Shown one piece after another: positions 45,676 to 57,479 of a DNA stretch of 64,000 nucleotides. The notes under the pieces were generated by a model. It was not told where the DNA came from. It did not search any database and was given only the letters and a program-made list of their open reading frames with translations. Where the stretch lies: positions 53,316,079 through 53,380,078 of the forward strand of contig CM054156.1 in assembly GCA_028751875.1 (NCBI GenBank). The letters are read 5' to 3'. This DNA comes from Rapana venosa (lineage: Eukaryota; Mollusca; Gastropoda; Neogastropoda; Muricidae). Every line of letters starts with the position of its first letter. Position 1 is the first letter of the stretch. The position numbers and the translations under genes were made by a program.

Positions 45676-48600
45676 ATGACAGATGATTGCAGGAATGACA
45701 AAGAACAACCAGGAAACTCGCTGCTGGTTATCATGACTTCAAACTCCTCTGGTTACATCACAGCCAGTAGAAACGTCTGTTTGTCGGACACTCGCCGGTT
45801 GGAAAAGACTGTGCATGTTCCAGCTGGAAATCTAGTGTTTGTCAGCATCATGGAACAGGAGACATACGTGGCCGATGTCGATCTTTATCGTTACTTCAGG
45901 GAGTATGATAGTGACAGTGGGATTCACAGACAGCAGTGTGAATTTGTGTGGCTCAGAGCTGCTCATTACCAGTCTGACTTTCTTCACGTCTTTCAAGCAA
46001 CAAAGTTTGCTATAGAATTCTATCCTGGCGGTTGCAGCAACAGAGACCACTTTGAATTCTTCTTCTCCTTTGTTCCTCAAAACAGGTCACTGCAGAAGCT
46101 GCCCAGTGGTCTGTGGAACTGTTCAGTCAGTGACTATCCCAGCCTCCATCACCATGTGGCCTGTAATCACAAAACAGAGTGTGAAGATGGACGAGATGAA
46201 ACAGAAGACTGTCCCTTCAGCAGCCCTGAATGTCAGGGACTGTTAGCACTCTGTGGTCAGTGCTACCAGTTTGTCAATGGCTTGAAAACATCCACTGACA
46301 AAGAGGCAGTAGATTATTCAAAGATGGGCACGGAGTATTGTAACTCACTGGGTGCCGTGTTTATCTTTCCGGAATGTCACTTTGATTGGCCTTACGTTCT
46401 CCGGCATCCACAAAGATTGGATAACATTTATACCGGATTCCATGGCAATGACCTTTCATTGACAGCCATGTACAGACACGCGATATTAAAGGATAAAACA
46501 GTTGTGCACCATTCTGTCGTTGCTGAAATGAATTGTGGACATACAGGAATAAAACAATGTTACGCTCTTTCAGGAAAACAGCCTTGTGGTATTAATTGTG
46601 TTACGCCCATTCCGCTACCTTACTACGGAGTGACTTGTGAATTCAGGAAGAACAAGACTGAGGACCGCTCTCTTCCCTCTCAGCCTGTGTCCTTGACCTC
46701 CAGACTCTTTCCACTGCTCTCATGGCAACAGTCTATGACAGTGTGTCCCAGTGGCCATGTGACCTTTACCTTCATGGTGTGTGGTTCAAACATGTATGAA
46801 GTTTGTTCATTCACACACCAGTCAATGTGTACTTTTCCAAGTATATCTTCAAATATGAATAAATCTTATTCAGCAGTTCACCATGCCTTGTTATCCCCCA
46901 CATTTAAATGCAGTGATGAACAATTTACACTGTCATACACACTGCTATGTGACTTCATAGCTGATTGTCCAGACAAGAGTGATGAGTCTGCTTGTAGACA
47001 CCCTGCATGCATCAGTAGCTTCACCTGTGACAGTGGTCAGTGTGTTTCTTACAACAATATCTGTGATCAGATGCCCCATTGCCAGGATGAATCAGATGAA
47101 AACAGCTGTGATTATTTCACTCAATTTGAGATTATCCACATCTATCTTCCAACTCCTGTTTTAATCAACTTTGATTCAGAGAGAATGTTTCGATCAGAAC
47201 ATCTGAATTCCAATGACTCCTGTCCTGACAGCCACTACCGCTGTCCTGGTGACTTCACTGACTGTCTGCCTGTCTACACACGCTGCAATGGCATGTATGA
47301 CTGTCTGGACCACCAGGACGAAGAAGGATGTGAGGACCTCAGGTGTCCAGGGTTTTTCAGGTGCAGAGTGTCTACGATCTGTGTTCATGATGACCAGCTG
47401 TGTGATGGCTGGCCTCACTGCCCCCTGAATGATGATGAGCTTCTGTGTGACCTGACCTGTCCTGTAGGCTGTGTCTGTCAAGGTCACACAATTCAGTGTG
47501 CCCAGCCTTTCTCTGCCACACAGTTCCCTCAGCTCCGCTATTTGGATGCCTCAGGTTCTGGCATGACCCTGTCTGATGTCAACAACCATGCTCACCTGTT
47601 TCATTTGATTCTGACCAGGTGTTCATTGACCTTCTTGCCACAGGTGCTGTTGCCGAATCTGAGGATTCTAGACATCAGTGACAATCAGTTTCAGAACTTC
47701 AACGTGACTTCATTTCTTGGTTTACAAAATTTGTACATGTTGTCCTTATCCAACAATCCTCTGACATCAGTCCATGCTGATAAGAGAGCTGGCTTACAGC
47801 AGGGCACACTCTCAGTGATAGATCTGTCCTATACATCACTGACAGTGTTTGAAGCACAGCTCCTCTCACTGTTTGTAAGACTGCAGAAGGTTAACCTTAC
47901 TTCTACTTCCATTCATACCATCAGCTCTGATGGATTTCAGTTGATGCATCAGTTGACAGAACTACACATGGCAGGCAGTCCTATTAGAACGTTTCCACCT
48001 GACCTCTTCAAAGATCTGAGCAACCTGGGCATTATAGTTGCAGACAACTATAAACTGTGCTGTGAGGAAATGCTTCCCAGGAAAATCAGTATTTGTCTTG
48101 TCATGCTCCAAAAAGTGCACTGTCATCCTGCAAGGATTTGTTGCAGTCCTGGACATACCGCGGCTTTCTGTGGCTGATAGCCTGCCTGTCAGTGACTGGA
48201 AACGTCTTCTGTTTCTGTGCACGTTTTTTTGCCAAGAGTGTGAGTTCGTCAAGTGGCTTCAGTGTCTTTGTCACCAACCTGACCATATCTGATTTTCTGA
48301 TGGGTGTCTATATTGTGATCATAGGAATAGCAGATGAGCAGTTCCGTGGCACATATCTCCACCATGATGACTCTTGGAAAAGCAGTGTGGCATGTAAGGT
48401 GGCTGGAGTTTTATCCCTGTTTTCCAGTGAAGTATCGGCTCTGATCATCTGGATCATCACCCTGGATCGTTTTGTGGCTCTCCATTTTCCGTTCAGCTCA
48501 TTACGGTTTGACAGAGTGTCAGCAGCAGTGGCATGTCTGCTGATCTGGCTTGTTGGCTGGTGTTTGGCCATGGTTCCCCTGCTCCCTGTGACACTGCACT

Positions 48601-49070
48601 GGAATTTCTATGGTCAGACAGGAATCTGTGTTCCACTGCCAGTGGCATCACAGGACTTTAAAGGAAGATGGTTCTCATTCTCAGTTCTGATCATATTTAA
48701 TTTTGTCTTGTTTTTATTCATTTCTGCAGGACAGGCCCTAATTTACTGGTCCATTCACACCAACAGCATGAAAACCAACACCAGCAAAATGTCACGGGAC
48801 ATGACCATAGCTCATCGCCTGATCACTGTTGCAGTGACAGACTTCATGTGCTGGTTTCCCATTGGTATTTGTGGACTGTTGGCACTGGTGGGTATCACCA
48901 TCTCTGGAGAGGTGAATGTAGCTCTGGCCATTTTTGTCTTACCCTTGAACTCTGCAGTGAATCCTTTCATGTACACCTTTAATAAACTGGCAGAAAAGCG
49001 TGAAAAATCCCGTGATGCTAAGCTGGTCAAATGGCTGGAATGTCATGCTGACATGGCCACTAGTCCCTGA
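45676..49070 (+). CDS. GRL101-like receptor gene 1, one frameshift
   Basis: A cell-surface receptor with a large extracellular part and a class A seven-helix domain. Approximate residues from the ATG at 45,676: CUB-like 1-125; LDLa 141-180; C-type-lectin-like 186-318 (degenerate, no EPN or WND sugar-binding motif); four LDLa 411-592 (CDFIADCPDKSDESAC, CDQMPHCQDESDENSC, CNGMYDCLDHQDEEGC, CDGWPHCPLNDDELLCD); Cys-rich LRR cap then leucine-rich repeats about 615-785; seven helices from 48,160. Signalling residues are conserved: GN in helix 1, SDFLMG in helix 2, LDRF in helix 3, CWFP in helix 6, NPFMY in helix 7. The frame changes near 48,067-48,071 (a GAAA run); one extra base there would give about 1,131 residues with the same CC-to-C spacing as gene 2. 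The true 5' exon (signal peptide) is not seen; AG at 45,681-45,682 or 45,689-45,690 may be the acceptor. AATAAA lies 61 bases after the stop. The ligand is unknown. Confidence 0.88.
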
Positions 49071-49130
49071 TATATGCCATGCATATGTTGTTGTGTCAGC
49101 AGGCAGTACCACTGCTTGATGTGAGTCTAC

Positions 49131-49136
49131 AATAAA
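49131..49136 (+). promoter_or_regulatory. Polyadenylation signal of gene 1
   Basis: AATAAA in CTACAATAAACGCTC, 61 bases beyond the TGA at 49,068-49,070. It suggests a very short 3'-UTR. Confidence 0.65.
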
Positions 49137-49239
49137 CGCTCTTTTCTAATAACTATGTGCATTAACACACACACACAACTTTTGTTTCTACCCTTAATTT
49201 TCGTGTCTAGCCCAGAGTTCATGACCAACTGCTATCAGC

Positions 49240-50405
49240 AGGAAGTTATCAATATCACAGATATCAGGGATTTATCAATATCACAGATTGCAGAGAGTTT
49301 TCAATATCACAAATATCAGGTAGTTATCAATATAATAGATACCCAGGAGTTATCAATATCACAGATACCCAGAAGTTATCAATATCACAGATAGCATGGA
49401 GTTATCAATATAACAGATAGCAGAGAGGTTTCAATAACACAGATAGCAGAGAATTTTCAATAACACAGATAGCAGAGAGTTATCAATATCACAGATAGCA
49501 GGGAGTTATCAATATCACAGATAGGAAGTTTAGCAATATCACAGATAGGGAGTTAGCAATATCACAGATAGAGAGTTAGCAATATCATGGATAGCAGGGA
49601 GTTATGTATATCGTGGATAACAGAGAGCTATGTATATCACAAATAGCAGAGAGTTATGTATATCACTGATAGCAGAGATTTGTGTCATGGATAGCAGAGA
49701 GTTAGGTATATCATGAATAGCAGATAGTTATGTATATATTATGAATAGCAGAGATTTATAAATATCACAGATAGCAGTGTTATGTATCACAGAGAGTAGA
49801 GATTTATGAATATAATAATAATAATAATGTATGGAATTTATACAGCGCTGAATCTTGTAAAGCAACAAATCAAAGTACTCAGATGACTTTTTTATGCGTG
49901 TGTATGCGGTTTTGTAAATTTTGTCATCTGTTCCTACCGGCACACAATGGCCTACTCTTTCAAAAAGCGGAACAGGATTTAACGTGTGTGCAAGATGTTC
50001 TGCATGCGTTCGCACACGAGGCCTCGGTTTAGTATCATCCGAATGACTTTGACATTCAGTTCGATTTTTTTTTGGATAAACTGGGAAGAAACGGCGAGGC
50101 TGGGAATCAAACCCAGAACCTCACGGTTTACTTGTTGGCAGGCAAACGTCTTAACCATCCTGCCACCTTCCTTCACAATATCACAGATAGCAGAGAGTTA
50201 CGTATATTATGGATAGCAAACATTTATGTATCACAGATAGCAAAGACGTATGTATCACAGTTATGAATATAACAGATAGCAGAGACTTATGTATCACAGA
50301 TAGCAGAGAGTTATGTATATTATGGATAGCAGAGTTATGTATAGCACAGATAACAGAGAGTTATGTACCACAGCGAGCAGAGAGTTACATATAATTATCA
50401 TGGAT
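49240..50405. repeat. Minisatellite, ~26-bp unit, between the receptor genes
   Basis: Unit of the type AGTTATCAATATCACAGATA followed by GCAGAG, drifting to GTTATGTATATCATGGATAGCAGAGA toward the right. There are dozens of copies, and a SINE interrupts the array at 49,813-50,176. Confidence 0.9.
49813..50176 (-). repeat. Complete tRNA-derived SINE
   Basis: On the minus strand the order is: tRNA-like head with box A-like TGGTTAAGACG (50,148-50,158) and box B-like GGGTTTGATTCCC (50,102-50,114), spaced 33 bases; body with ACTAAACCGAGGCCTCGTGT, GTTCCGCTTTTTGAAAGAGT and AGGCCATTGTGTGCCGG; then the LINE-type tail ACTTTGATTTGTTGCTTTAC, AAGATTCAGCGCTGTATAAA and (ATT)n. It is about 360 bp and the best copy in the window. 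It is inserted in the 26-bp minisatellite, so a target duplication cannot be separated from the array. Confidence 0.88.
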
Positions 50406-50860
50406 AGCAGAGAATTCCAGACCACAGCAGTGTGGCAAGTAGAGGGGTTGTACAGCAGCTAATGCAGGTAGGCCTGTGAGAGGGGAAAATGGTGAGGCAG
50501 TTGAAAAGTAGCCACACCCACAAACTTCTCATCCAGTGTGGATCATGGCTGTGCAAAAGTTCTTAGGCATAATGAGTGAAATAGAATACATGTTCTTGGA
50601 AACCACCAGGTGTTAAGTTGAGAAACGCCCAACAGTATTGCTACTGCAGCTCCTCTCTAGCGGACACTCCACAACACCCACCAATACAGATCCAAAGGTT
50701 TAAACGCAGCATCATGTCTTCTCTTTGAGGTTTTACCAGGACAGGAGTGTGCAACACACTGGAAGTCGATTAGAGTCTTCTGGCATGAGGTGTATAAAAG
50801 GCTGGAGAGAAGTCATTGTGTTGGTTGTTTTATTATAATATGTGTTGGTTAAAATTAATT
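50406..50860. other. Unassigned spacer upstream of gene 2
   Basis: No domain-bearing frame. It may contain intron or upstream-exon sequence of gene 2, but I cannot define an exon. Confidence 0.4.
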
Positions 50861-50861
50861 C

Positions 50862-50985
50862 TTAAAAAAGTATGAATGAGTGAGATGAATGAATGAATGA
50901 ATGATGAATGAGAGCGCTTTGATTTGTTTATTTGCAAGATATAGCGCTGTATAAATTCCATGCATTATTATTATTAAAAAAGTAT
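50862..50985 (+). mobile_element. Tail-only SINE/LINE insertion with target duplication
   Basis: TTAAAAAAGTAT at 50,862-50,873 is repeated exactly at 50,974-50,985. Between them lie GAATGA-type repeats and the shared tail GCGCTTTGATTTGTTTATTT, GCAAGATATAGCGCTGTATA, AATTCCATGCATTATTATTA. It is a roughly 100-bp insertion 5'-truncated almost to the tail, about 125 bases upstream of the gene 2 exon. Confidence 0.8.
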
Positions 50986-51108
50986 AGACCCTGTTGATTG
51001 GTGAACTTACAATCCTTACAATCACCCCTGTCTGTCACTTCCCTCACCTCATACCTATCATTCTGAAAGCAATTCTGAGATGATTTATAAATACCTGTGT
51101 GTGTACAG

Positions 51109-54100
51109 ACTCAGAAAAACACTGGAACACAACCGTCCACACCAAACTGAACACAGCGGCCAGTCAACCAGGGATCAGTCAATTCTGTCCCGGTATAGAA
51201 AACATGCTCCACCAAAGCAGCAGAAACACGACACTGATGCAGGTCAGTGTGTCAGACTGCGGCCATCAGGAAGCTTTGCCAGACTACACAGCCGGGCAGG
51301 GAGTGGTGTACGGAGTGTGTAACGATTCCACCAGCTTTTGTAAGATGCTCTTTGAGGTAGCACCAGGGATGTATAACAGTATCAGACTCCAACGACGGTC
51401 ACTCTGGTGTGATGCTGGTCACTGGGAGACAAGTGCACATGAATGCTCTACAGGAACAAGTCTAGAAATGAGGTGTAATGGTTACTTGGCTGAACTTTAT
51501 GCAACTTCCAGAGACAGGTTTGTATGCATTCTGCACATAAACAGTCCCATGGTAGCAATCCATATAGGAACAACAACAAAAGTGTATAACTCAGTGGTAA
51601 GACATATCTCGCAATATTACGAAAGTGTAACAATACCCTCTGTTGAACCATACACACAGTTCAATGTAGACATCAAAGTGAGTCCATTCACTGCCATCTT
51701 GGTGAGTGTGCAGCAGTCTAAAACTATTGACGGCTGCTCTAAGAGCTTGCTTTTAAACCTGATCTACACAAAGCCAAACTCATCTCGTCAAAGTGTTGCA
51801 CAGTTATGCAAGAACAGCTTGTCACCAGCTTCTGTTGTGGACACTTCCCACATTCAGCTGGTGTTTCAATTTCTGCCCTGGAGTCATGTCTATCTCAAAT
51901 TGTATTTTGCCGGTCTCTCAAAAAATGAAAAACCACACAAACTACCCAGTGGCCTGTTCAACTGCTCTGTCAGGCATTACTCTAAATTTGGCCGTCACCT
52001 GGACTGCAATCTGAAAGCAGAGTGTCAGGATGGACGTGATGAGACAGAACGCTGTCCCTTCAGTAGTCCTGCATGTCAGGGGATGCTGGCCTCAGGAAAA
52101 AAATGTTTGAAATTCATGATTCACACTGACTATCTTTCTCAACCATTCTGGTCTTTCAAATGCAAAGCAGAGGGAGGGGAATTAGCTTCCATAAAGACAA
52201 AGGCAGAAGTTGAAGACTCTCTTCATCTCTTCAGAAAATTTCATGACATTAAACTGTTTATAGGTGTTACAACAGGCTGGGTAAATGCTCCGTTTTATTA
52301 TAGCAAATTTCTAAAATGGTCTGATGGCACAATGATTTACAATGTAATCCATGGCAGTCAGTGCTATCACAAATATCCTTTACGCTATCATCGTTCAGTT
52401 TGTTTTAAGCCATTGTCCAGTTTCCTGTTTGGAGTTAAGGTTGAGATGTCACCCCTCAACAAAGCACTCTGTGAGATAACAGTACCAGATTTCAGGCTTA
52501 TTTCTGCCACTACAGCAGTTTCTTTGAATTCAGTTCAAACTGTTGTTGCAGACACAAGGCAGAGTTTGCTGATGTGCACAGATCATCACAGCATACAGAC
52601 GTTGTTGTTGTGTGACGCCACAGTTCACTGTAGACACAGAAAACCGTCACTGGTGTGTGAATTTACGGCTGTTTCTCATCACAGCAACAGCTCTATGCAG
52701 AGGCCCCAGGGGGCCCTTGCTGAGAAGCAGACCTATGTCATGTTCAGCTGTAGTGATGGAGAAGGGACAGTGCAGTACACGCTGGTCTGTGATTTCCGAC
52801 AGGACTGCCCTGACAACAGCGATGAAGCATTCTGTCAACATCCTGTGCACACTGGTTTTCTCTGCTCCACTGGTCAGTATGTCCTGCATGGTCAGCGATG
52901 CAATGAGTACTCAGACTGTGTGGATGACTCTGACGAAAAGGATTGTCAGGAAAATCAGGAGAACTTTTTGCCTTACTATGTCAAGATCCTTGGAAAAGAC
53001 AACAGAACACCACAGCTCTACATCAGCTTAGATGGCACTGGCTACTTTACACACTATGTGATGGCCAACAAGGAGCCTTGTCCTGACAGTCATTACTTCT
53101 GCACATCAGTACCAGTCCACTGTCTTCCTGTCTACACTCGATGCAATGGGTTTTCTGACTGCACTGATGGGGAAGATGAACAGGACTGTGACAGTGTGAC
53201 ATGTCCTGGCTTGTACCAGTGTCGAGCTTCCACAGTGTGTCTGCATGGAGATCACCTGTGTGATGGCTGGGGTCAGTGTCCACAGCGGGATGATGAACTG
53301 ATGTGTGACATGATGACCTGTCCTGAGGGATGTCTATGTGAAGGTCACACTTTCCTGTGTAGTGACCCTTTCCTTCCTGAAGCCTTCCCTTTACTGCGAT
53401 ACCTGGATGCCACAGGATTCAGAATGGCACTGGCTGATCTTTCAAACAACAGTTATCTCATTTTTCTCAGTTTGTCGCATTGTTCTATCGTTAATATCTC
53501 AGCAGTTCAACTACACAACTTACAGTACATTGATGTTTCAAACAATTTGATCAAGACTATGGATCTGGCCATTTTTCTAAAACTACAGAATTTACAGTCT
53601 CTAAATTTAAAGAACAACCCCCTTATCCACCTAACAAACGACAAACCGCAGCAGATACACTACACCTTAAGAACTGTTGATTTGTCAAATACTCCCTTGA
53701 CAATGCTGAGCGAGATCACATCTGTATATCTACCTTGCATCAAGTATTTCAACATGTCTTTTTCTGCCATTGAAATTATCGAAATCAGAGGGTTTAAAAC
53801 ATTTCCTCAACTGACTGAAGTTGACATTCAAAAGACTCCGATAAATAATTTTCCTCTGGATTTATTCAAAGGTTTGGTGCATCTTCAAAGGATTAAGTCA
53901 TCAAACTACAGACTTTGCTGTCCCAGTGTTGTATCTGAACACTCAAATACGCTACAGTGCACAGCACCTTACGCTGTGTTTTCTCCTTGTTCAAAGCTGA
54001 TATCAAGCAGTGGGCATAAATTCCTGCTTTGGCTGATCAGTGTAGTTGCTACTGCAGGAAATGTGGCTTGCATCCTTGCTTCCTTTGCAGCCAGACAAGT

Positions 54101-54944
54101 GTTTGGACAGAAGTGTTCAGTCTGTTTCGCTCATCTGCAGCTTGCTCACTTGTGTATGGGCGTTCATGCCAGCATCAGTGTGATAGCGGATGACGTGTTT
54201 GCAGGCCAGTATATTCAGCATGAAAAGTCGTGGACCAACAGCCTCACCTGCAAGATGTCTGGTTTTCTGTCTCTGTTGTCCAGTGTCGTGTCAGTTCTCA
54301 TCCTCTGGTTCATAGCGTTACAGCACGTGGTTCTCTTCTGTTTTCCCCACGCTTCATGGACATGGGACAGATCTTCCATGACAGCGGTGTGTGCAGTGAT
54401 CTGGTGTGCTGGAGCTCTGGTGTCGTGGATACCATTTCTTCCTGGACTGTCACACTGGGGCCTCTGTGGTCAGTCTGGTCTGTGTCGCCTGGCTGTGTTT
54501 GATCCCCATCTTTCTCACCAAGCATTCCGATGGTTCACGGTCACTGTCATCGTGCACTGCTCTCTGTCTGTCCTGATTGTGGCTGGTCAGTGCGCTGTGT
54601 ACAGACGCTTACCCAAGCACCGGATCATGATGGAGCGCACACAGAGGATGCATTACTCCTCAGCACGCCTGCTAGGAAGACTGGCTGCTACAGAGGCGGT
54701 GTGCTGGTGGCCCTTTGGACTGCTGGGGGTGGGGGTCATGATCACGTTACAAGGACACTCTGCTGTCCACACACTCTATGACGTGATGGCTGTTCACGTG
54801 CTGCCTCTGAACTCTGCTGTGAACCCTCTTCTGACCCTGTGGAGCTTGGTGTCTCAGCAGCGAATGCAGGAACGAGAGAAAAGATTGTTCACAATACTCA
54901 AGTCTCGACTGGTTCAGCAGACAAGGAAAAACACACATGATTGA
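51109..54944 (+). CDS. GRL101-like receptor gene 2, intact long exon
   Basis: The frame is open from 51,099 with no ATG at its start; TACCTGTGTGTGTACAG|AC gives a good splice acceptor at 51,108, so this is a 3' terminal exon and the signal-peptide exon lies upstream. Approximate residues from 51,099: two CUB-like modules 45-270; LDLa 281-320; C-type-lectin-like 325-460, better kept than in gene 1 (GGELASIKTKAEVEDSL, FLKWSDGTMIYN, LCEI) but without EPN/QPD; four LDLa 549-737 (CDFRQDCPDNSDEAFC, CNEYSDCVDDSDEKDC, CNGFSDCTDGEDEQDC, CDGWGQCPQRDDELMCD); LRR cap and about seven LRRs 740-943; seven helices 975-1,254. Key class A residues are altered: helix 2 LAHLCMG (Asp to His, 54,147), helix 3 LQHV in place of DR(Y/F) (54,321-54,326), helix 7 NPLLT (Tyr to Thr, 54,834). 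GN in helix 1, the helix 4 Trp and CWWP in helix 6 remain. No AATAAA is seen close to the stop. Confidence 0.9.
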
Positions 54945-54961
54945 ACCGTCAGGCAAAGATA

Positions 54962-55015
54962 GAAGAAAGAAAGAAAGAATAGAAGGGAGAGAGAGTGAGG
55001 GGAGGAGATGAGAGA

Positions 55016-55055
<40 letters not shown>
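54962..55055. repeat. (GA)n microsatellite
   Basis: AGAAAGAAAG passes into a near-perfect GAGAGAGA run just after the stop codon of gene 2. Confidence 0.9.
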
Positions 55056-55059
<4 letters not shown>

Positions 55060-55214
55060 CTCTTTAGATGTGAATATTCACAGGTGTGGCTACCCAGGTC
55101 CTCAAAGAATACAAAGCTGTTTCGTTGTGCACAAGCAGCCTGAATGCAAAATCTTTATGACATCAGAAGAGCAGGCTTCACATCCCCAGCTCTGTGTGTG
55201 ATGGTTCCTCAGTG

Positions 55215-55400
55215 CGTGCGTTGTCGATACGCGCGTGAGCGCGCAGTGTGTGTACGTGTGGTGGCGGGTGTGTGTGTGTGTGTGTGTGGTGAGGTGTGTA
55301 GAGGGTGGGGCTGGGGTGATGTGTCGGTGTGTGTGGTGGTGTGTGTGTGTGGGGTGTGTGTGTGTGTGTGTGGTGGTGGATTGTGTGTGTATGTGTGGTG
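55215..55400. repeat. (GT)n microsatellite
   Basis: Interrupted GTGTGTGT with a GCGCGTGAGCGCGC patch at its left end. Confidence 0.85.
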
Positions 55401-55449
55401 CAGAGGCCTGTGTGTTGTTACATGGTGTACTGCTGTTACTGTTTCTTGC

Positions 55450-56000
<551 letters not shown>

Positions 56001-56500
56001 NNNNNNNNNNNNNNNNNNNNNNNNNNNNNNNNNNNNNNNNNNNNNNNNNNNNNNNNNNNNNNNNNNNNNNNNNNNNNNNNNNNNNNNNNNNNNNNNNNNN
56101 NNNNNNNNNNNNNNNNNNNNNNNNNNNNNNNNNNNNNNNNNNNNNNNNNNNNNNNNNNNNNNNNNNNNNNNNNNNNNNNNNNNNNNNNNNNNNNNNNNNN
56201 NNNNNNNNNNNNNNNNNNNNNNNNNNNNNNNNNNNNNNNNNNNNNNNNNNNNNNNNNNNNNNNNNNNNNNNNNNNNNNNNNNNNNNNNNNNNNNNNNNNN
56301 NNNNNNNNNNNNNNNNNNNNNNNNNNNNNNNNNNNNNNNNNNNNNNNNNNNNNNNNNNNNNNNNNNNNNNNNNNNNNNNNNNNNNNNNNNNNNNNNNNNN
56401 NNNNNNNNNNNNNNNNNNNNNNNNNNNNNNNNNNNNNNNNNNNNNNNNNNNNNNNNNNNNNNNNNNNNNNNNNNNNNNNNNNNNNNNNNNNNNNNNNNNN
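56001..56500. other. Assembly gap of 500 N
   Basis: Exactly 500 N, probably a fixed-size placeholder, so the true distance between gene 2 and the third receptor copy is unknown. Confidence 0.99.
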
Positions 56501-56629
56501 TTTTGAATCTTCGTTTGCTGTGATGCTGAAACACACTTTGGTCCTGTAGCTGAAGGTATCTACCTCCAAATCAGGTCAGACAGAAATCTCTTCAACTGGA
56601 AGAAAACACGTCATAGGACAGGATGCTGA

Positions 56630-57420
56630 CTCTCCCCAATCATCAGCATCAATGAGCATGAACTGGATGTTGTCCATGACTTTGTGTACCGGGCTCAACT
56701 ATTTCAGACACTCTATCATTTGACGCAGAGCTCAATAAGTGTATCAGCAAAGCAGCTACCACCATGACCAAACTGACTAAGAAAGCACGGAACAACAGCC
56801 AGCTGACTGAGCACATGAAGATCCAGATCTACAGAGCTCGTGTCAGGAACACCCTCCTGTATGGCAATGAGCCCCGGACTTTGCGTGCCCTACAACAGTG
56901 AAAGCCCAATGCTTTTCACATGCGTTGCCTCCAACGCATCCTGAACATCACCTGGCAGGAATAGGTCCCGGACAACACTGTCCTGGGAAGAGCTGGATGC
57001 ACCAGCATGTACACGCTGCTGAAACAGAGATGCATGCACTGGCTCGGCCATGTCATGCACATGGTCGATGGACGATCTGTCCTAGGGATCCCCTAAAGAC
57101 CTCTTCTATGGAGAACTTGTGCAGGGAAAACATCCTAAAGGCAGACCACAGCTGCGATTCAAAGACGTATGCAAAAGGGACTTAAAATTCCTAAACATTG
57201 ACCAGAACCACTGGAAAGAAACAGCCCTAGAATGGTTGGCCTGGAGACAGACTGTGCAGAAAGGCCTATTCAAAATCGAAGAGACACTTGCTCAGCAGCA
57301 CTAGGCAAAGAGAATAAGAAGAACGGCTGCATTCCAGGCAGACAGACCAGCATCAGACTTCATTCATCTGTGCCCTCTGCCATAGGGATTGTCATTCACG
57401 TGTCAGACTGGCCAGCCACA
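56630..57420 (+). pseudogene. Non-LTR retrotransposon RT C-terminus with zinc finger
   Basis: Successive + frames read ELNKCISKAATTMTKLTKKA, EHMKIQIYRARVRNTLLYGN, FHMRCLQRILNITWQE, TLLKQRCMHWLGHVMHMVDG, GKHPKGRPQLRFKDVCKRDL, WKETALEWLAWRQTVQKGLF and, at the end, CALCHRDCHSRVRLASH, a C2H2-like finger typical of the C-terminus of this endonuclease-RT group. Several stops are present. It starts at or before the gap, so only the 3' part is visible. Confidence 0.75.
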
Positions 57421-57479
57421 CCCTACATTGTACCAGAACAAATACCTAGAGCACAAATCCATTGTCGTACGAGACTAGT

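Noticed and set aside
50100..50176. tRNA gene on the minus strand
   Set aside because: A- and B-box-like motifs are present, but the segment is the head of a SINE with body and LINE-type tail. No complete cloverleaf was established.
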